Shown: positions 23,509 to 37,345, counted from the first letter of the stretch. The stretch is 64,000 nt of DNA from Syncephalis plumigaleata (GCA_025201365.1 JAIXMF010000018.1:372001-436000); one strand, 5' to 3'. Notes: generated by a model not told the origin, from the sequence alone. Made by a program: numbers and translations.

Positions 23509-23922
23509 TGAATTATGCTTATTATTACTATACTAGTACTTGTTATTTCAAATTAAATGAACATTACAATGATATCTCATCTTGAATTACAATATTATAA
23601 CTTTGTACATCAATCATAATAACACTTTAATATTATACTAATTTATTGATTAATTGCTTGATAATAGATAGATAAATGAATAGATGAATAGATGAATAGA
23701 TTGATATAGAATTAGTATATATCATCTTAGCAAACACACTGACAATCATGGAATTCGACTTTTAGCATAGTCGGTCAATATCATAGAATCAATAATATTG
23801 ACGATAAAGAAAAGAGAGAGAGAGAGAAAGGGGAGGGAGATAGCCATGTATATCATCCTATCATTGATCCATTTATAGTTTGCGATCAATAATAATAATC
23901 ATCGACTGGATGACATTTTAAT
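23509..23922. other. Convergent 3' spacer RRP45 / ORM
   Basis: AT-rich with GATAGATAGA and GAGAGAGAGA simple repeats. Nothing coding seen on either strand. Confidence 0.35.
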
Positions 23923-24972
23923 TTACGGGTCCACCTTATTAATGCCAAAGATACGAACACGATGCATGGATGGCAGCTTGCCTACTAATACTGCGAGCAA
24001 TGAAATGAAATTAACACAGAATGTCGGCACATCATAATGCGTGTAGTGTGTACTCATTAAGAACCTAGTAGTAGTATTGGCGCGTTAGTATACAAAGTAA
24101 ATGATGTTTGTTCATTCACTTTATCTCCACTTACAATATGGTAGGGACAGCAGTGAGGAATTTACGCGTTGGCGTGAATTGTTGTCCATCATCGATCTGT
24201 TCCCAAAGTGTTAAACCATCACTATCACCTTGATCGAATCGGAAAGGTGCGCCCAATGTCCAATGGAACATGAAAAAGGTAATCTATGGCGTGGAGGAAG
24301 AGCAAGTGATTAGTATCAATCTATCAATCTATTTGTTTATGTATTATGTATTATTATGATGCATATAATAGATATTCTATTTAACTCCTAATATGTCTTA
24401 TTATCTACCCATCGGATTCATGCCGATAACTCCGGATTAAATCGATAATAGGCATGAATGATTATTACTCAGTATTGCTTAATAGACACGTGTAAGCATG
24501 TGTGTGGTACGCGCTTACACTGTCATTCAACTCATTCATATCCATATGCATAGAGGCATACGTATGTATGAGTATAGAAGCATGCCCCTGGCATGAATAG
24601 TTATAATATGTACATCAATGCAATCTACATGGATAACTTGCATTCATATACATAATAATAGAGTATACCCTAACTTACCAAGTTATAACTAAGTAGTGTT
24701 AGTGTCCAGCTGGATTCGGTAGTTGTGCCTGGAAGTGACGAGAAGAACAGCTTCATAGCCACGACGAAAAAGACATGCACCATCCATGCACCTAGTACAA
24801 ATGTCATCAGTTAAGTTAGTATAATATGCGTTGCAATAGGAGGAATTATAAAGTATGACTACTTACCTCGATAGTTTACCCAGGAGGAATTGGGATTGAC
24901 CTGCGAGCCAGAACTACTACGACGACGATGATGACCAGGTCGCTTGGGAACAGACGCGTCTGGTAGAGCCAT
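23923..24972 (-). CDS. ORM1: Orm/ORMDL sphingolipid regulator
   Basis: ER membrane protein that restrains serine palmitoyltransferase. The start at 24972 gives MALPDASVPKRPGHHRRRSS, a Ser-rich N terminus like the yeast Ypk1 target region, then NPNSSWVNYR, GAWMVHVFFVVAMKLFFSSL, PGTTTESSWTLTLLSYNL and FFMFHWTLGAPFRFDQGD. After that come LWEQIDDGQQFTPTRKFLTA, FLMSTHYTHYDVPTFCVNF and LPSMHRVRIFGINKVDP. Intact. One intron (about 24284-24680) is about 395 nt, several times longer than any neighbour. Tandem with HOG1 upstream. Confidence 0.92.
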
Positions 24973-25762
24973 AGTTAAGCAACGAGACTAGACAAGATCC
25001 TTGCAATATGCCGTCAAGACCACTTGCTCAAGTTTAACCAAACGTGAAACGTTGTCAAAAGTGCAATAGGCGTATAATCACAGTAGCAATTATCAACCAC
25101 AAATATAGCTAGATAGCTAGGAAGGTAGATAGGAAGGAAATGAGCGAGACAGTCGACTACGACAAACGAGTAGGCTAGAGCGTATATATAAAGCGAGAGA
25201 AAGCTAAGCTTTAGCGAAATAGTGGATTTTCTTAGTGCTAATAGAAGGGAATGGAAAAAGAATGAAATAGACTGAAATGGTATGTGTGTGGTGTGTGGCG
25301 GTTTCTTTTAACCATACCGGCGATTTACTCCTTGTTAATGAGCGTATGATGTGGTTGTTGCACATTTCTACTCCTAGAAATCACTCCACATTACATCCTA
25401 TATATCACACGAACACACAGACGCATGCTCACACCTATTAATACTACATAATAGTTAGGTAGACAATGTTTACACATGATAAACTACTGCTGACTATGAT
25501 CATGAATGTACGCGTGCATTGTCACGGGACCATTCATGATAATACGTATGCTATTATTATTACTACATGTTATAGAGAAACATTACTAGTCGATTTCACA
25601 CAAATGTCAATATTCTTTAGTGTATTTCATTGAGGCGGATTATTGAAATGGATCAAAATATAGATGTACAATGATCCATAGCTACTGGAGTATGATCATC
25701 GACAAAGGAGAACAACACGAAGAGGGATAATATGAACCGACGACGACGACGACTTGAAAGAA
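24973..25762. other. ORM promoter and HOG1 3' spacer
   Basis: About 790 bases without a recognisable gene. Contains GATAGCTAGGAAGGTAGATA-type simple sequence and a GTGTGTGGTGTGTGG tract at about 25281-25299. Presumably the ORM 5' region. A GACGAC repeat at 25739-25753 marks the HOG1 3' side. Confidence 0.35.
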
Positions 25763-27708
<1,946 letters not shown>

Positions 27709-29032
27709 TTTCTAATGGAGAATTGGTTATAATCTAGACCGATCCATACGCAATTAGTCACCAGTACCAGCATAGCTACTATTACTACTACTATATGAAT
27801 TGTACTGCTAAAGGCATGACAACCATATACCATTGGCTTTATCGTTACAGCTAAGCTATTACTTACCGAAATGATATGCACAATAAGCAAACGCTTGAAA
27901 CCAAACAATATTGTGTCTGGCTCAGTTCAGTTTTTTCTTTTAGAAACGACAATGCAGCACTTTTTCGCACCGTTCGGATAGAGCTGGATGAAGTATAGGC
28001 AGAAGTAAGAGGAGAGAGAAACGGTTTAGTACCAGTCTTTCTTTTTGACAGAGCTCCGTAGTATCTTTAGCATACAGACTAGAGCAATAGCAATAATGAC
28101 AGAAGAGAAGGAAGTGCCGTGTGTGTGAGTGAGTGTGTGTGGGGAGGATGGTGGGTGGTGTGGGACTCGAGTTGTTGTGTGGGTGTGCGCTTCCTATTTA
28201 AAATGTCATCATCGTATTATCTACTTGTGCGTACATGTGTGGTATATCTACCGCCTATCTATCACACTGCACGAGTGTATGTACGTATGCGTGTGTGTGT
28301 GTGTGTCTGTGTGTCTGTTTATCATCTACGACTAGATATCTATTGTGTACAGCAACGCACCGTTATCCTATCTACACTGATAGATAAACATGGATATAGC
28401 AATGGATATTGACGTATTAACAGCATACCTTTTACTTTTTCATAGTAGACAGGTTAGGCTATTCATAGCCGATAATTAATAGGGATACCACATGCATGCA
28501 TACTTACTCTACATGATGGTGCCTACACGTTTAATTCCTGTGTTGACGTTGTTCTAGTTCTTGTTCTTGTTGTTGTGTCTTTGCTGTTGCTGTAGTTGCT
28601 GTTGCTGTCGTGTATTCACAATAGAAACCAACCTAGATGAGTCGTGTATGGAAGGGCAGCAATGACATCATCGACTTCCATCTTGGTCGTAACTTTTGTC
28701 ACATCATGCCAACCAACCTAAACTGTAAAAAAGTCGAACAAGCAAGTTATTACAATTGTTGATTCGCTCTCATTGGTAATATTTTCAAGTTTGATATTGT
28801 ACAATACGTATGATATTAAGCTCGAAAACATTGTCGGTTAAAATGAATGGGTTGCGTTGATCGGCTTAAATAGATAAATTCTCCTATCTATGACGATGAC
28901 AATGACGATGATGATGCATGCTATAGGCAACATCAATGATAAACTGTCGTCATCACCTCAACTATATTTATCTTTGCTGACTAACCCATGAAGTATACTT
29001 GCCAATATCCCCTTGTAATAACAATAACAATA
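27709..29032. other. HOG1 upstream region, about 1.3 kb
   Basis: Holds the probable HOG1 5' leader and promoter, GT-rich simple repeats at 28118-28160 and 28283-28320 and, at 28560-28732, a possible exon fragment listed separately. Two plus-strand ORFs here come only from the GT repeat. Nothing else recognised. Confidence 0.4.
28560..28732 (-). pseudogene. Possible terminal exon of an unidentified gene
   Basis: On the minus strand, a good acceptor (TTTTTTTACAG) precedes WHDVTKVTTKMEVDDVIAAL, followed by PYTTHLG. With one base removed from a TTT run, the frame continues YCEYTTATATTATAKTQQQE to a stop in a Gln-rich tail. The helical part is weakly reminiscent of the segment after the catalytic core of MYST acetyltransferases, but I cannot assign it. 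No upstream exon is visible before the transposon at 29033, so it may be a leftover separated from its gene. Confidence 0.25.
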
Positions 29033-29579
29033 CAGGGTTTTTCCATCCAATTTGCGCATTTATCTTTTCACTTTTGCAGTTTACTAATAAATAGATTCAC
29101 ACAATTGTTAACACCATTATTACCGTAGAAATGCCAATTGATACAGCATGATAATAATAACAATTCAGTATTCAGTAATGGATCATTTATTGATAGGGAT
29201 AAGTATCATCATCAATTCTATAAGGTAGATGATACAAGTGTACTAGTATAGTTGAATATTGCCATGTCATGTACTTACAAGTAGCTATTGATTATCGTGT
29301 ATGGAATCGGGATATGGCAGCATGTCTGAATTTTATTCAGATTATTCGCAGTGTTCGTACTATAAACCGTGTTCCAGAACAATTTGAACGAAGTACCGTT
29401 CCTTCTAAACGTTCAAGCAATGAGGGACAAGATCAAGAGGGAACCAAACAACAAAAAACAATTCATCCGTGATAGTTATCGCTATCTACACCCCAAAATA
29501 CAGGCTAGTTGTAAGTGTTAATTATTATTTATTCGTAACAACAAAAGGCTAACTGTGCAAATTGGATGGAAAAAGTCTG
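29033..29579 (+). mobile_element. 547-bp nonautonomous TIR element with Fanzor remains
   Basis: Flanked by TA (29031-29032 and 29580-29581). Left end CAGGGTTTTTCCATCCAATT; the right end, inverted, reads CAGACTTTTTCCATCCAATT; similarity runs about 25 bp. The outer 12 bases equal those of the large mariner element at 8464. The interior holds the Fanzor fragment at 29269-29472. No transposase, so it would depend on an enzyme supplied in trans. Confidence 0.75.
29269..29472 (+). pseudogene. Fanzor C-terminal fragment inside the 547-bp element
   Basis: Encodes YRVWNRDMAACLNFIQIIRS, the RuvC-III Asp motif of Fanzor/TnpB nucleases, then RVPEQFERSTVPSKRSSNEG and a short polar tail. It aligns well with the minus-strand fragment at 17564-17968 (YRVWNRDMAACLNVIQIILS ... 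SKCSRNEGQGQ). Only the last 60 or so residues remain, without zinc ribbon or the other two catalytic acids. The family call rests on this motif and on its position in a TIR element. Confidence 0.6.
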
Positions 29580-29714
29580 TAGCAATACGTTATCACTATA
29601 GTTGTCATTCCTCTCCCTCTCCTTATTCTATTCGTGCTTGTTCTCCTCCTCCTCCTTCTCTTTCTTCTTATTCTTTCTTCTTGATTAAGAACGCGTTTAT
29701 TCACATATTACACT

Positions 29715-30693
29715 ATGCTTCGCTCTACCATACTTCGTGCTGCCTCGGCTTCTCTACGTAAGCCAACCCTTGGTGTTGCGTCGACAGCCGGTATGCTCGT
29801 AAGGAATAAGCATACCTTGCCTGACTTGTCTTATGACTTCCATGAGTTGGAACCTGTTATCTCGGCGGAAATTATGCGTTTGCACTATACCAAACATCAC
29901 CAGACCTATGTGAATAATTTGAACACCGCTGAGGAGAAGTTGGCGAGTGCTGTCCACGAAGCTGATCCCGTCGAGTATATTGCTCTGGCTTCTGCGCTTA
30001 AATTCAATGGTGGTGGTCATATCAATCACTCGATCTTTTGGACTAACTTGGCTCCACCTAAGAAGGGCGGCGGTGACACACCTACTGGTTAGTCGCGTCA
30101 TAATAGCATTATTGTTACTGTTACTATTATCATATCATTATGCTAATCTATCAAACATGTATTGTGCACTCCTTATTAATAACAATAATAACAATAACGA
30201 TAATAATAACGATTAGGTGATTTGTTGTCTGCCATCGAGCGTGATTTCGGCTCATTGGAAAAGTTCACTAGTAAATTCAATACTACCACGGCAGCCGTTC
30301 AAGGATCTGGCTGGGGCTGGCTCGGCTATAACACGAATAGTAAGGAGCTTCAAATTACCACCACTGCCAATCAGGATCCACTTCAGTGTAAGTAGCCAAC
30401 ATGACTGACTAATGCAAATAATTAAACAAATCGACAGCAACTACTGGTTTGATTCCATTGTTGGGCATCGATGTATGGGAGCATGTAAGTTGCATTAATA
30501 TCTAGACTACTCATGAGTGGTCTCTCTCTTTCTCTCTCTGCCATTGAGCGTATAGCTTACATGATGCTATGTTGAAATACAGGCTTACTATTTGGACTAC
30601 AAGAATGCACGACCAGACTATTTGAAACGTATCTGGGAAGTGGTCAATTGGAAGAACGTTGCTGAACGATACAGCCAAGCTCAAAAGTCATAA
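29715..30693 (+). CDS. SOD2: Mitochondrial manganese superoxide dismutase
   Basis: Converts superoxide to peroxide in the matrix. A presequence ([20 protein letters not shown]) precedes [20 protein letters not shown]. All four metal ligands are visible: His in [12 protein letters not shown], His in [10 protein letters not shown], and Asp and His in [15 protein letters not shown]. Ends [12 protein letters not shown]. Exons 29715-30088, 30217-30387, 30438-30484 and 30583-30693, every junction in frame. The first intron contains an AATAAC/ACAATA microsatellite. Normal length, about 230 residues. Confidence 0.95.
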
Positions 30694-30806
30694 AGATATA
30701 CGATCTCTTCGCACGAGCAAGTGACAAGAAGAGATGGAACGGAATAGATGAATGATATAGGAATAAATTCCGTTTATTTGGAAACAAAAAGAGCCCATCA
30801 CTTGTA

Positions 30807-33065
30807 TTAGTGGGTGTGTACTTTATTGCCACTTAACGAATGACTACTGCTCTTCTTGACAGTAAGATTACTTGATTTTACCTGTAAAAACTCGTAATAA
30901 AGCATGAACCATGAAGCGATGACACCAACTGCGCAGTAAACAGATAGCAGCATCAATGGTAGGAATGCCAATCGATCTATACCGAATAACAGGGAATGAA
31001 GTAGACCAGCGTATGTTTGCACGGCAATCAATCCTACGAGATAGATACAAAGTGGTCGACCGAGAATAGTCACCAAATGACGATGATGATGATGATGAGT
31101 GTCTTGTTCACTACTTGAACTATAGTCATTGTAATATTGGTAAAGCGCGTTAATCGATTAAATGATATGACGCGCATTTCTATTATACATACGCTACAGA
31201 TCGACCTAGTACCGTGTAGACTATTATCGACCAAATACTGATAATGGCTATTTTCGTAGGACCCTCTACAACAACAATAATAATGAGATAAATAACAAAT
31301 AACAAATAACAAATAAGTGATTACCTGCTGGTGTAAATAAAAGGGGCAGCAATGATAGATGACCTGCTGCACTTAGCAGTACAAATATACGAAATCCTTG
31401 TTTACTCTCGATGGCCATTAGACTATACGCAATGATTGAGTTAGTTAGTAGATGCACTGGTAATCAACAATAAACATTGTCTATGTTGTTATCGACTACC
31501 TTAATGGTATGATCATTAGGAGAACTGCCTTTTCATGAACATGCCATCCGAATAGAAACGATGCATATCCACAAAGAACAAGAGCAGTGACGAATCGTTT
31601 AGTAGTTGGTCGTTTAAATAAGCTCACTAATGCCGGCTAGAATAGATAAAGTGTATTGGTTACTATACTATATCCTATATATTACTAGATCGCAGATTAG
31701 ATTACCAGTTGAAATAATAGTGTCAATGCAAAGGTATGCCATGGTAGAATATCCGGCAGTATTCCGTAGGATGTGTCGCCCACTAATCCACGTGTCATGG
31801 ATGCTGGCGCCACAATATCTCGTCGTAAAACATATTTACTAGCTGTATAGGCAAGTTTTTATTATAAATATGACTAGTAGTATTCCTGATCACTTACCCG
31901 CTAATAAGAATCGATCAATGAACGAGTATAATGCCCAGAAATTAGGAGCCCAATAAGCATGGCATAGACCACGTTTAAATGGAAATAGACGCGATATCAC
32001 TTGACCGAGTTGACCCATAACGAGGAATGGCCCGAATGAAATGAGCGTAATACCAATGACTAGACCGCCTAGTGTAGCTGTTCGCATTACACCTTGACGC
32101 AGTCTATCGTAAGACCAGCCATGAGGGAAGCAATAGGCACGCAATAAATAGATAAAGTAGGCCGGTGCAAGGTATAGGAATATATGCTTGAAGTTTAACA
32201 GGATAGCAAACCAAGTTGCCGAGTGGAGTGGACGATTCTAGTATGCAATCGAGTATTAATGATGACATCATTATGTAGCTAGTCAGATAGGATTATTCAC
32301 CTTGATCATCTCCACGATAGACATGACAAGAATGCCGTAGAGAAATCCATTATATTGGAAATGAATATGTAGATCAATAGAGTTAAGAAGCATCATTAGC
32401 TATAGAATTAGTAGTACTTGTCGTGTTAAGGATATGATCAATGATAAGTAGTCCAACATTCAGGAAAACACTAGCTGCCATGACAATACGTTCCTGCTTA
32501 GTATTCCAATCGACCAGTTTGATGAACCTATAAATGATTGATTGTCGATTAATATACATATGCATATATGCATGTATGCTACGCGCAATGAGATATCATA
32601 GCCATTACCGATGTAGAGCATAATAGAGTAGGCCATCAGTTAGGATAACCGTTATACGCTGATACAGAACACACGACCAACTTTGATAAGGCAAGGCGGA
32701 TATCACGGTGATACGCGGGTCAATCCAAGTGGTAGGCAGCGACAATAGATACTCGAACCACGCGAAGAAAGGTGGATAGTCAAGTGTCCACTCGCTAGTT
32801 GCCTATAGTTCATATGCTTAAGCCTAGTGACTAGTTACTAAGATAAAGCAATATACTATACCTCGTAATACCATTGCGATACAGGTAGTGTATGCGTAAT
32901 GGCAAGCCAGTTACGATGTACGTCAAAGTCAGTGGAGCGACTATAGCCAATAGAGAATGAATGTGAATGTGAGAGAATGAGCAGTGGCACTACTTACTAG
33001 GAGGGAATAAGCAGTAGTTTAAGCAAGCTACCGACCAGTGCTGCTTGTACGAATGCAGATGACAT
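30807..33065 (-). CDS. ALG8: Dolichyl-P-glucose glucosyltransferase ALG8
   Basis: Multi-pass ER enzyme (GT-C fold) that adds the second glucose to the lipid-linked oligosaccharide. The start at 33065 gives [20 protein letters not shown]. Then comes [20 protein letters not shown] with the catalytic-loop Asp, and [19 protein letters not shown], the signature that separates ALG8 from ALG6 when read with its flanks. Further blocks: [57 protein letters not shown] and [19 protein letters not shown]. Ends in a polar tail, NKVHTH. About twelve exons, frames good throughout. Convergent with SOD2. Confidence 0.92.
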
Positions 33066-33587
33066 ATTGATAGATTAGTATAACTGAAGAATAGGTTGGA
33101 ATGTAGAGAGAGTGGGTCGTGTCGTGTTTATTTGGCATAAATATGGTAAATATAGTAGGAGAGCGAATACACACATTGCGAATGGTAGTAGGAGTTCCTA
33201 CACGCGAAAGCGGAGTTATACCTTGTCCCTATCATTATTACTATTACTATTACTATTATGAGCTAGCTAGCTAGCTAATCTAGCAATGGGATATACAACA
33301 GCTTATTCATGTATTAATAAACAATACAACATTATAATACAATATGCTATGTTTTAAAACAATGTTTACTAGGCTATACGAACAAAGCAAACGAGTGATG
33401 ACACAAATATAATTCCGTTTAGGTTAGGGGTTATCCTTATTCATCTTGTCATGGAGTATACAGGTAACGGTCGAGAAGGATCTTATCGTGTGAGCAGTCC
33501 TTCTTCTTATTCTTGTAAACCATATATGCTTGAGTATCGGCACCAGGACAGGATGAATACAATCGTGTTGATTGATGGATATCCATT
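33066..33587. other. ALG8 promoter and metallothionein 3' spacer
   Basis: AT-rich; includes a TATTAC repeat and a (GCTA)n run at 33261-33277. No gene. ORFs on either strand at 33424-33672 are shadows of the metallothionein codons. Confidence 0.4.
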
Positions 33588-33680
33588 TTATTTGCCACAG
33601 TTGCAAGTGGAACCGCAACCGCAAGGATCACCGCAACCACAGCCACCGCAACCTGGATCAGCCTTAGTTTGAGGGATCAT
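33588..33680 (-). CDS. Seven-cysteine fungal metallothionein, 30 aa
   Basis: A complete tiny gene: ATG at 33680, stop at 33588. After a six-residue leader (MIPQTK) the peptide reads ADPGCGGCGCGDPCGCGSTC then NCGK. Seven Cys, mostly as Cys-x-Cys, with Gly between them and no aromatic residue. This is the layout of small copper-binding fungal metallothioneins such as that of Neurospora (25 residues, 7 Cys). It would bind Cu(I) in the cytosol for storage and detoxification. The antisense strand encodes a Gln/Pro-rich ORF that is only a shadow. The upstream 130 bases should hold a metal-responsive promoter, but I recognised no specific element. An additional 5' exon cannot be excluded. Confidence 0.75.
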   Translation of the reverse strand: MIPQTKADPGCGGCGCGDPCGCGSTCNCGK

Positions 33681-34611
33681 GTTGATGATATTGATGTTGT
33701 TGAAGTTGTTAAGTAAACTTGTAGAACTTGACTTGTAGACGCAAGTGATAAGCGACTAACTAGAGCAGAGAGTGATGATGGCAGTGATGAAAAGAAAACA
33801 CACAAGTGACGAATGAAGTGAGAAACACCGATGGATCCATGATTTTCATCCCCCTATTTATATGTCCTTTCCGTATGCCTATCGCGAGATATCCGGCCCA
33901 AAATGGCCAACCTGTACGTCATGCTCAGCGATAACGGCAGCATGCTGCGAATGAACAGCAAGAGCTCTATTCGGTGTATAAGGACGAGGAAACACCGTTC
34001 ATCCTACTAGGAATGCGTGAATTTTGCCTACGTATTAAAAATTGCTCAATGTTGTCGCGTGTAACCCAATGCCTTGAGCTAAGTAGTTTTATTATGAGCG
34101 ATTTATTTCATAATGTGCGCAAAAGTAACATGTGGTGCGATTTATTAACGTGTGCGCATGTATTGTAGATGTATGGTCGAATGATGTTCTAGTCATGTGC
34201 TCGTAAAAGAAATCATACGGCACAATACGGAATGGAATCCTTGTTGGGATGATGATGCACTCAACCTTTCAGCAAGTCATTCCAAATGAATCTAATCATT
34301 CACATTGTGCATATTCGTTGTTACTAGGCCGATAGTGAACTTGCATTCGTGTTATTGACGTCTATTGAGCGGCATATGCCTATTGGTTAGGGCTTGATCC
34401 AATCAGTGATGGTGAATGATGTGGAAATAGGAAAAGTGTAGAAAATTTATTGAAAATGCTACACCACGTGATCCTTATTTATCGCATTTATGCTGTTCTC
34501 TCTCTTAGTTTGCTGTGCACGTATTCACCCTACAAACGAAGTGAACGAGTACTGGATTACTGTTGCTACCGTTACTGCTGCTGCTATTGAAGACATGCTT
34601 ACAGTACCACG
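33681..34611. other. Spacer between metallothionein and the Ser/Arg-rich gene
   Basis: About 930 bases between divergent genes. A 64-codon plus ORF at 33974-34168 matches nothing I know and lacks splice context. Presumably promoters for both flanking genes. Confidence 0.35.
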
Positions 34612-35929
34612 ATGAAGTCCACTTCTTACGCTCTATCAAGTAAACGAGATAAACTACCCAATGTATACACATGTCTCAACAAGACAAGTAGTCATTCACC
34701 GGTTATTCGTAATCGAAAGACACGTCAACGACAACAACGACAACGACAGCAACGACAACTATCAGCTGACTCATTTTCATCATCGCCATTGTCGTATGTG
34801 TCACCAGTGACAGTGTCAGATGCGAGTTTTTCGCCGACAATCAATTCGAGTCATTCCAGTCTATTTTGGTCAATACCATCTATTCTCTCCGATATAACTT
34901 ATTCGAATGATACGACAACTACAAGTAGAACAAGAACATCATCATCATCATCACTATCAACACGTAGTCATTCCAAATTCAGCTTCGTAAATGAACTGGT
35001 AATTGACGACGATGCATCACATCACAAGCTTAATGATAGTCCAGCGTATAATACACGATCCAGAACTAGAGCAAAACAAGTTACTTGGTATACTAGTCAA
35101 TTAAAGAGACATGATTTGAATACTGCTACGCGTGCTAGTGCTAGAACAGAGCCTAGTTCAGATGGAATGTTAAAAGAAATGGCAGTAATCGAGTCGGGTA
35201 GATTGAGCGAGTCATTCCTTAAGAAAACCGATCGATGGCTACAAACCGGTGGATCATTACTTTCCATGGCTGTTTCTGTAGGACCTAACTCGCCCAATAC
35301 CAATCGATTGGGGCAACTGCTAGATAGTCAGAACATGAGTGTGACGAGTAGCGTGTCACGGAAACGATCGCGACATAGTTCACCAAGATACGAGTTAAAA
35401 TCAACACGATTACCTGTGGAAACGAAAAGATACAAGGGAGTGGTATCACCTAGACGTCGAATACACGAGTGAGTAATGAAGTATACGTCTAGTATTTCTT
35501 ATTAAGCATGATTAAACTAATACTCGTGCAATTAAAACAAGTCGAAGCTTTTCTTTCGTTAATAGTCCTCTAGTGGCCAGACGTTCACCGCATCTCGTTC
35601 GACATTACACTACCATTCATAAGCCAGATCGACCATTGTTACTTCCATCATTACGTAACCGTTCGAATCTACCTAGAAGATCAGGTATGGATTTAGCATT
35701 GTTGCCTATACTATAATGGTTGACCATTTCACTAGATCAATATAGGCTATTTCAACAAGACCGATATCAAACAGGACGTTATTCTCCGCGAAAACGACAA
35801 CGACAACAACAACAACAACGAAATAAAGATGACACAAGCTCATCATTGTCCTTGGAATACTGGAGTAATAGACTGCGACTCCATAATATGTCTTCAAGTC
35901 AAGAATCTGATCTATTACTTGATGAGTGA
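34612..35929 (+). CDS. Unrecognised Ser/Arg-rich basic protein
   Basis: Three exons: 34612-35470 (ends at a GTGAGT donor), about 35566-35681, and 35735-35929; all junctions stay in frame. About 390 residues. The composition is strongly disordered: an RQRQQRQRQQRQ tract, Ser runs, RTRTSSSSSLSTRS, and basic clusters such as VSRKRSRHSSPRYELKSTR and RYSPRKRQRQQQQQR. One more ordered stretch (ESGRLSESFLKKTDRWLQTG ... PNTNRLGQLLDSQ) may be a helix or short motif. It has the look of a nuclear or RNA-binding regulator, but no domain is recognisable and I give no function. Confidence 0.6.
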
Positions 35930-36497
35930 ATGAATGAACATATATAAGTGATAGGATAGCCTATTCTTTGTATAAAACTAATATACATTTGTACGCACGT
36001 ATAGCTAGTTATTCGTGATTATACCAAAAGTTAGTCTACATGATTTAGTAGATCTATCATAATTGTATTGTAACAAATAAAGAACAATAGTTTGAATTCA
36101 CTAGTGCATTCAATGCAATAATGGCAACGTATACGTAATGCCTCATATGAAACGTCATCCGATTCTACATCTGCACGCATGACGTAACACATCAGTTACT
36201 AATTACGTTGATCTGTCCATTACTTGACGTTTTGGTCATTGATAACATTCGGTAGTTGCTTAATGGTGAGATTCATTGGAATCCATATCTGGGCAAATGG
36301 ATAACGTGTAAACCATTGTTATATGGTTAATTTATTTATATATGTGTGCGAAAAGTGTTTATTGATTACTGTGAATAAAGATAACAAAATTCAATGTTAA
36401 TCAATAGAGATGTTAATAAAATCCATTGCCATTTGTGATAAAAGGATTGAAGAAAGGATTGTACAATTGCCGTACGGCGTTTAGCGTATATGGTGTT
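35930..36497. other. Spacer before the LINE relic
   Basis: No gene seen. At 36345-36364 lies TGTGCGAAAAGTGTTTATTG, which recurs inverted at 39801-39820. Confidence 0.4.
36345..36364 (+). repeat. 20-bp inverted repeat, left copy
   Basis: TGTGCGAAAAGTGTTTATTG; exact inverted match to 39801-39820, enclosing a LINE relic and the FAD monooxygenase gene. The first 15 bases also occur inside the mariner element at 9623-9637. Confidence 0.7.
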
Positions 36498-37345
36498 TAT
36501 TTAGTATGGATTGCCATATATAAAAGATGGTTGTGTGATCAGTTGGCTTGTCGCCATATATACTCGCCATTCGTGTACGGTGGATTGCCCAGAGTGCGCT
36601 AACGACTGCTGGCTTGATACACGGTAATAGGTGTTGAATCTACTACCAGCAACTGGTGTACAACATCTTGCCAGCGAACTGGTTGTTATCTGCCTGCAGT
36701 CTGGAAACAACCTTTGACGTGTGACGGGGTAGTAAGCACATTTTGGCTGAACCGGTTGGACATGTGCTTGTGGAAGGGCGACTTTGACCGGTTGATAGTG
36801 TACTGATTGCGCGCCTCATTCCAAGTGAATAGGTCCGACATGACCGTTACATCGTGTTTGTGAGCAACTGTACCAGAAGTAATCGGTGTTCCATCTGGTT
36901 TGGTGATAACGCACTCGATAGGAAGAGCTAGGATGATTTGCGGGCTAAGCTTCTTGAAATCTGGCTGTATACTTCCTCCAGTTCCTGACCAAGCGCGTAG
37001 TTTGTCGTACCATTGATCTAGAATTTTACCTCTAAGGCGTTTTCTATAGAAGGATTTGGTAATAAACACATGAGGTTCTAATCCGGCCTTCATTAGTTGT
37101 AGATGTAGTAGCTCGCGTGTCAACCTGCACCATAGTGGTGATTCTAGTGAGAAAACGCGGTTAAACCATTTGATTAATATGCATTTTGTTTGCAAGATAA
37201 GTGGGAGAAGACTAAGGCCACCTTGTATATTGGTTTGCATTATTTGTTTCAAGAATATCTTCTCTTTCTTACCATTCCAAATAAAGGTTCGTACTAACGA
37301 ATGAAGCGATGATATTATGTCACTGCTCGGTGCAGCGACTATTTT
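36498..37345 (-). mobile_element. Non-LTR retrotransposon (LINE) 3' relic: C-terminal part of the RT protein
   Basis: On the minus strand the frame reads SLHSLVRTFIWNGKKEKIFL, KQIMQTNIQGGLSLLPLILQ and TKCILIKWFNRVFSLESPLW. This is the post-catalytic 'thumb' region typical of LINE reverse transcriptases (FIWNGKK ... QGGLGLP). The open frame runs on to about 36690 with residues I cannot assign (RKRLRGKILDQWYDKLRAW). The YxDD catalytic part, endonuclease and 5' end are absent, as expected for a 5'-truncated copy; no poly(A) tail is obvious at the low-coordinate end. Immobile. Confidence 0.7.

Noticed and set aside
28119-28412. Val/Cys-rich plus-strand ORFs
   Set aside because: Products of a GTGTGT repeat read in two frames.
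33424-33672. Plus-strand Gln/Pro-rich ORF and a longer minus ORF in another frame
   Set aside because: Shadows of the metallothionein codons (GGT/TGC repeats) on the minus strand.
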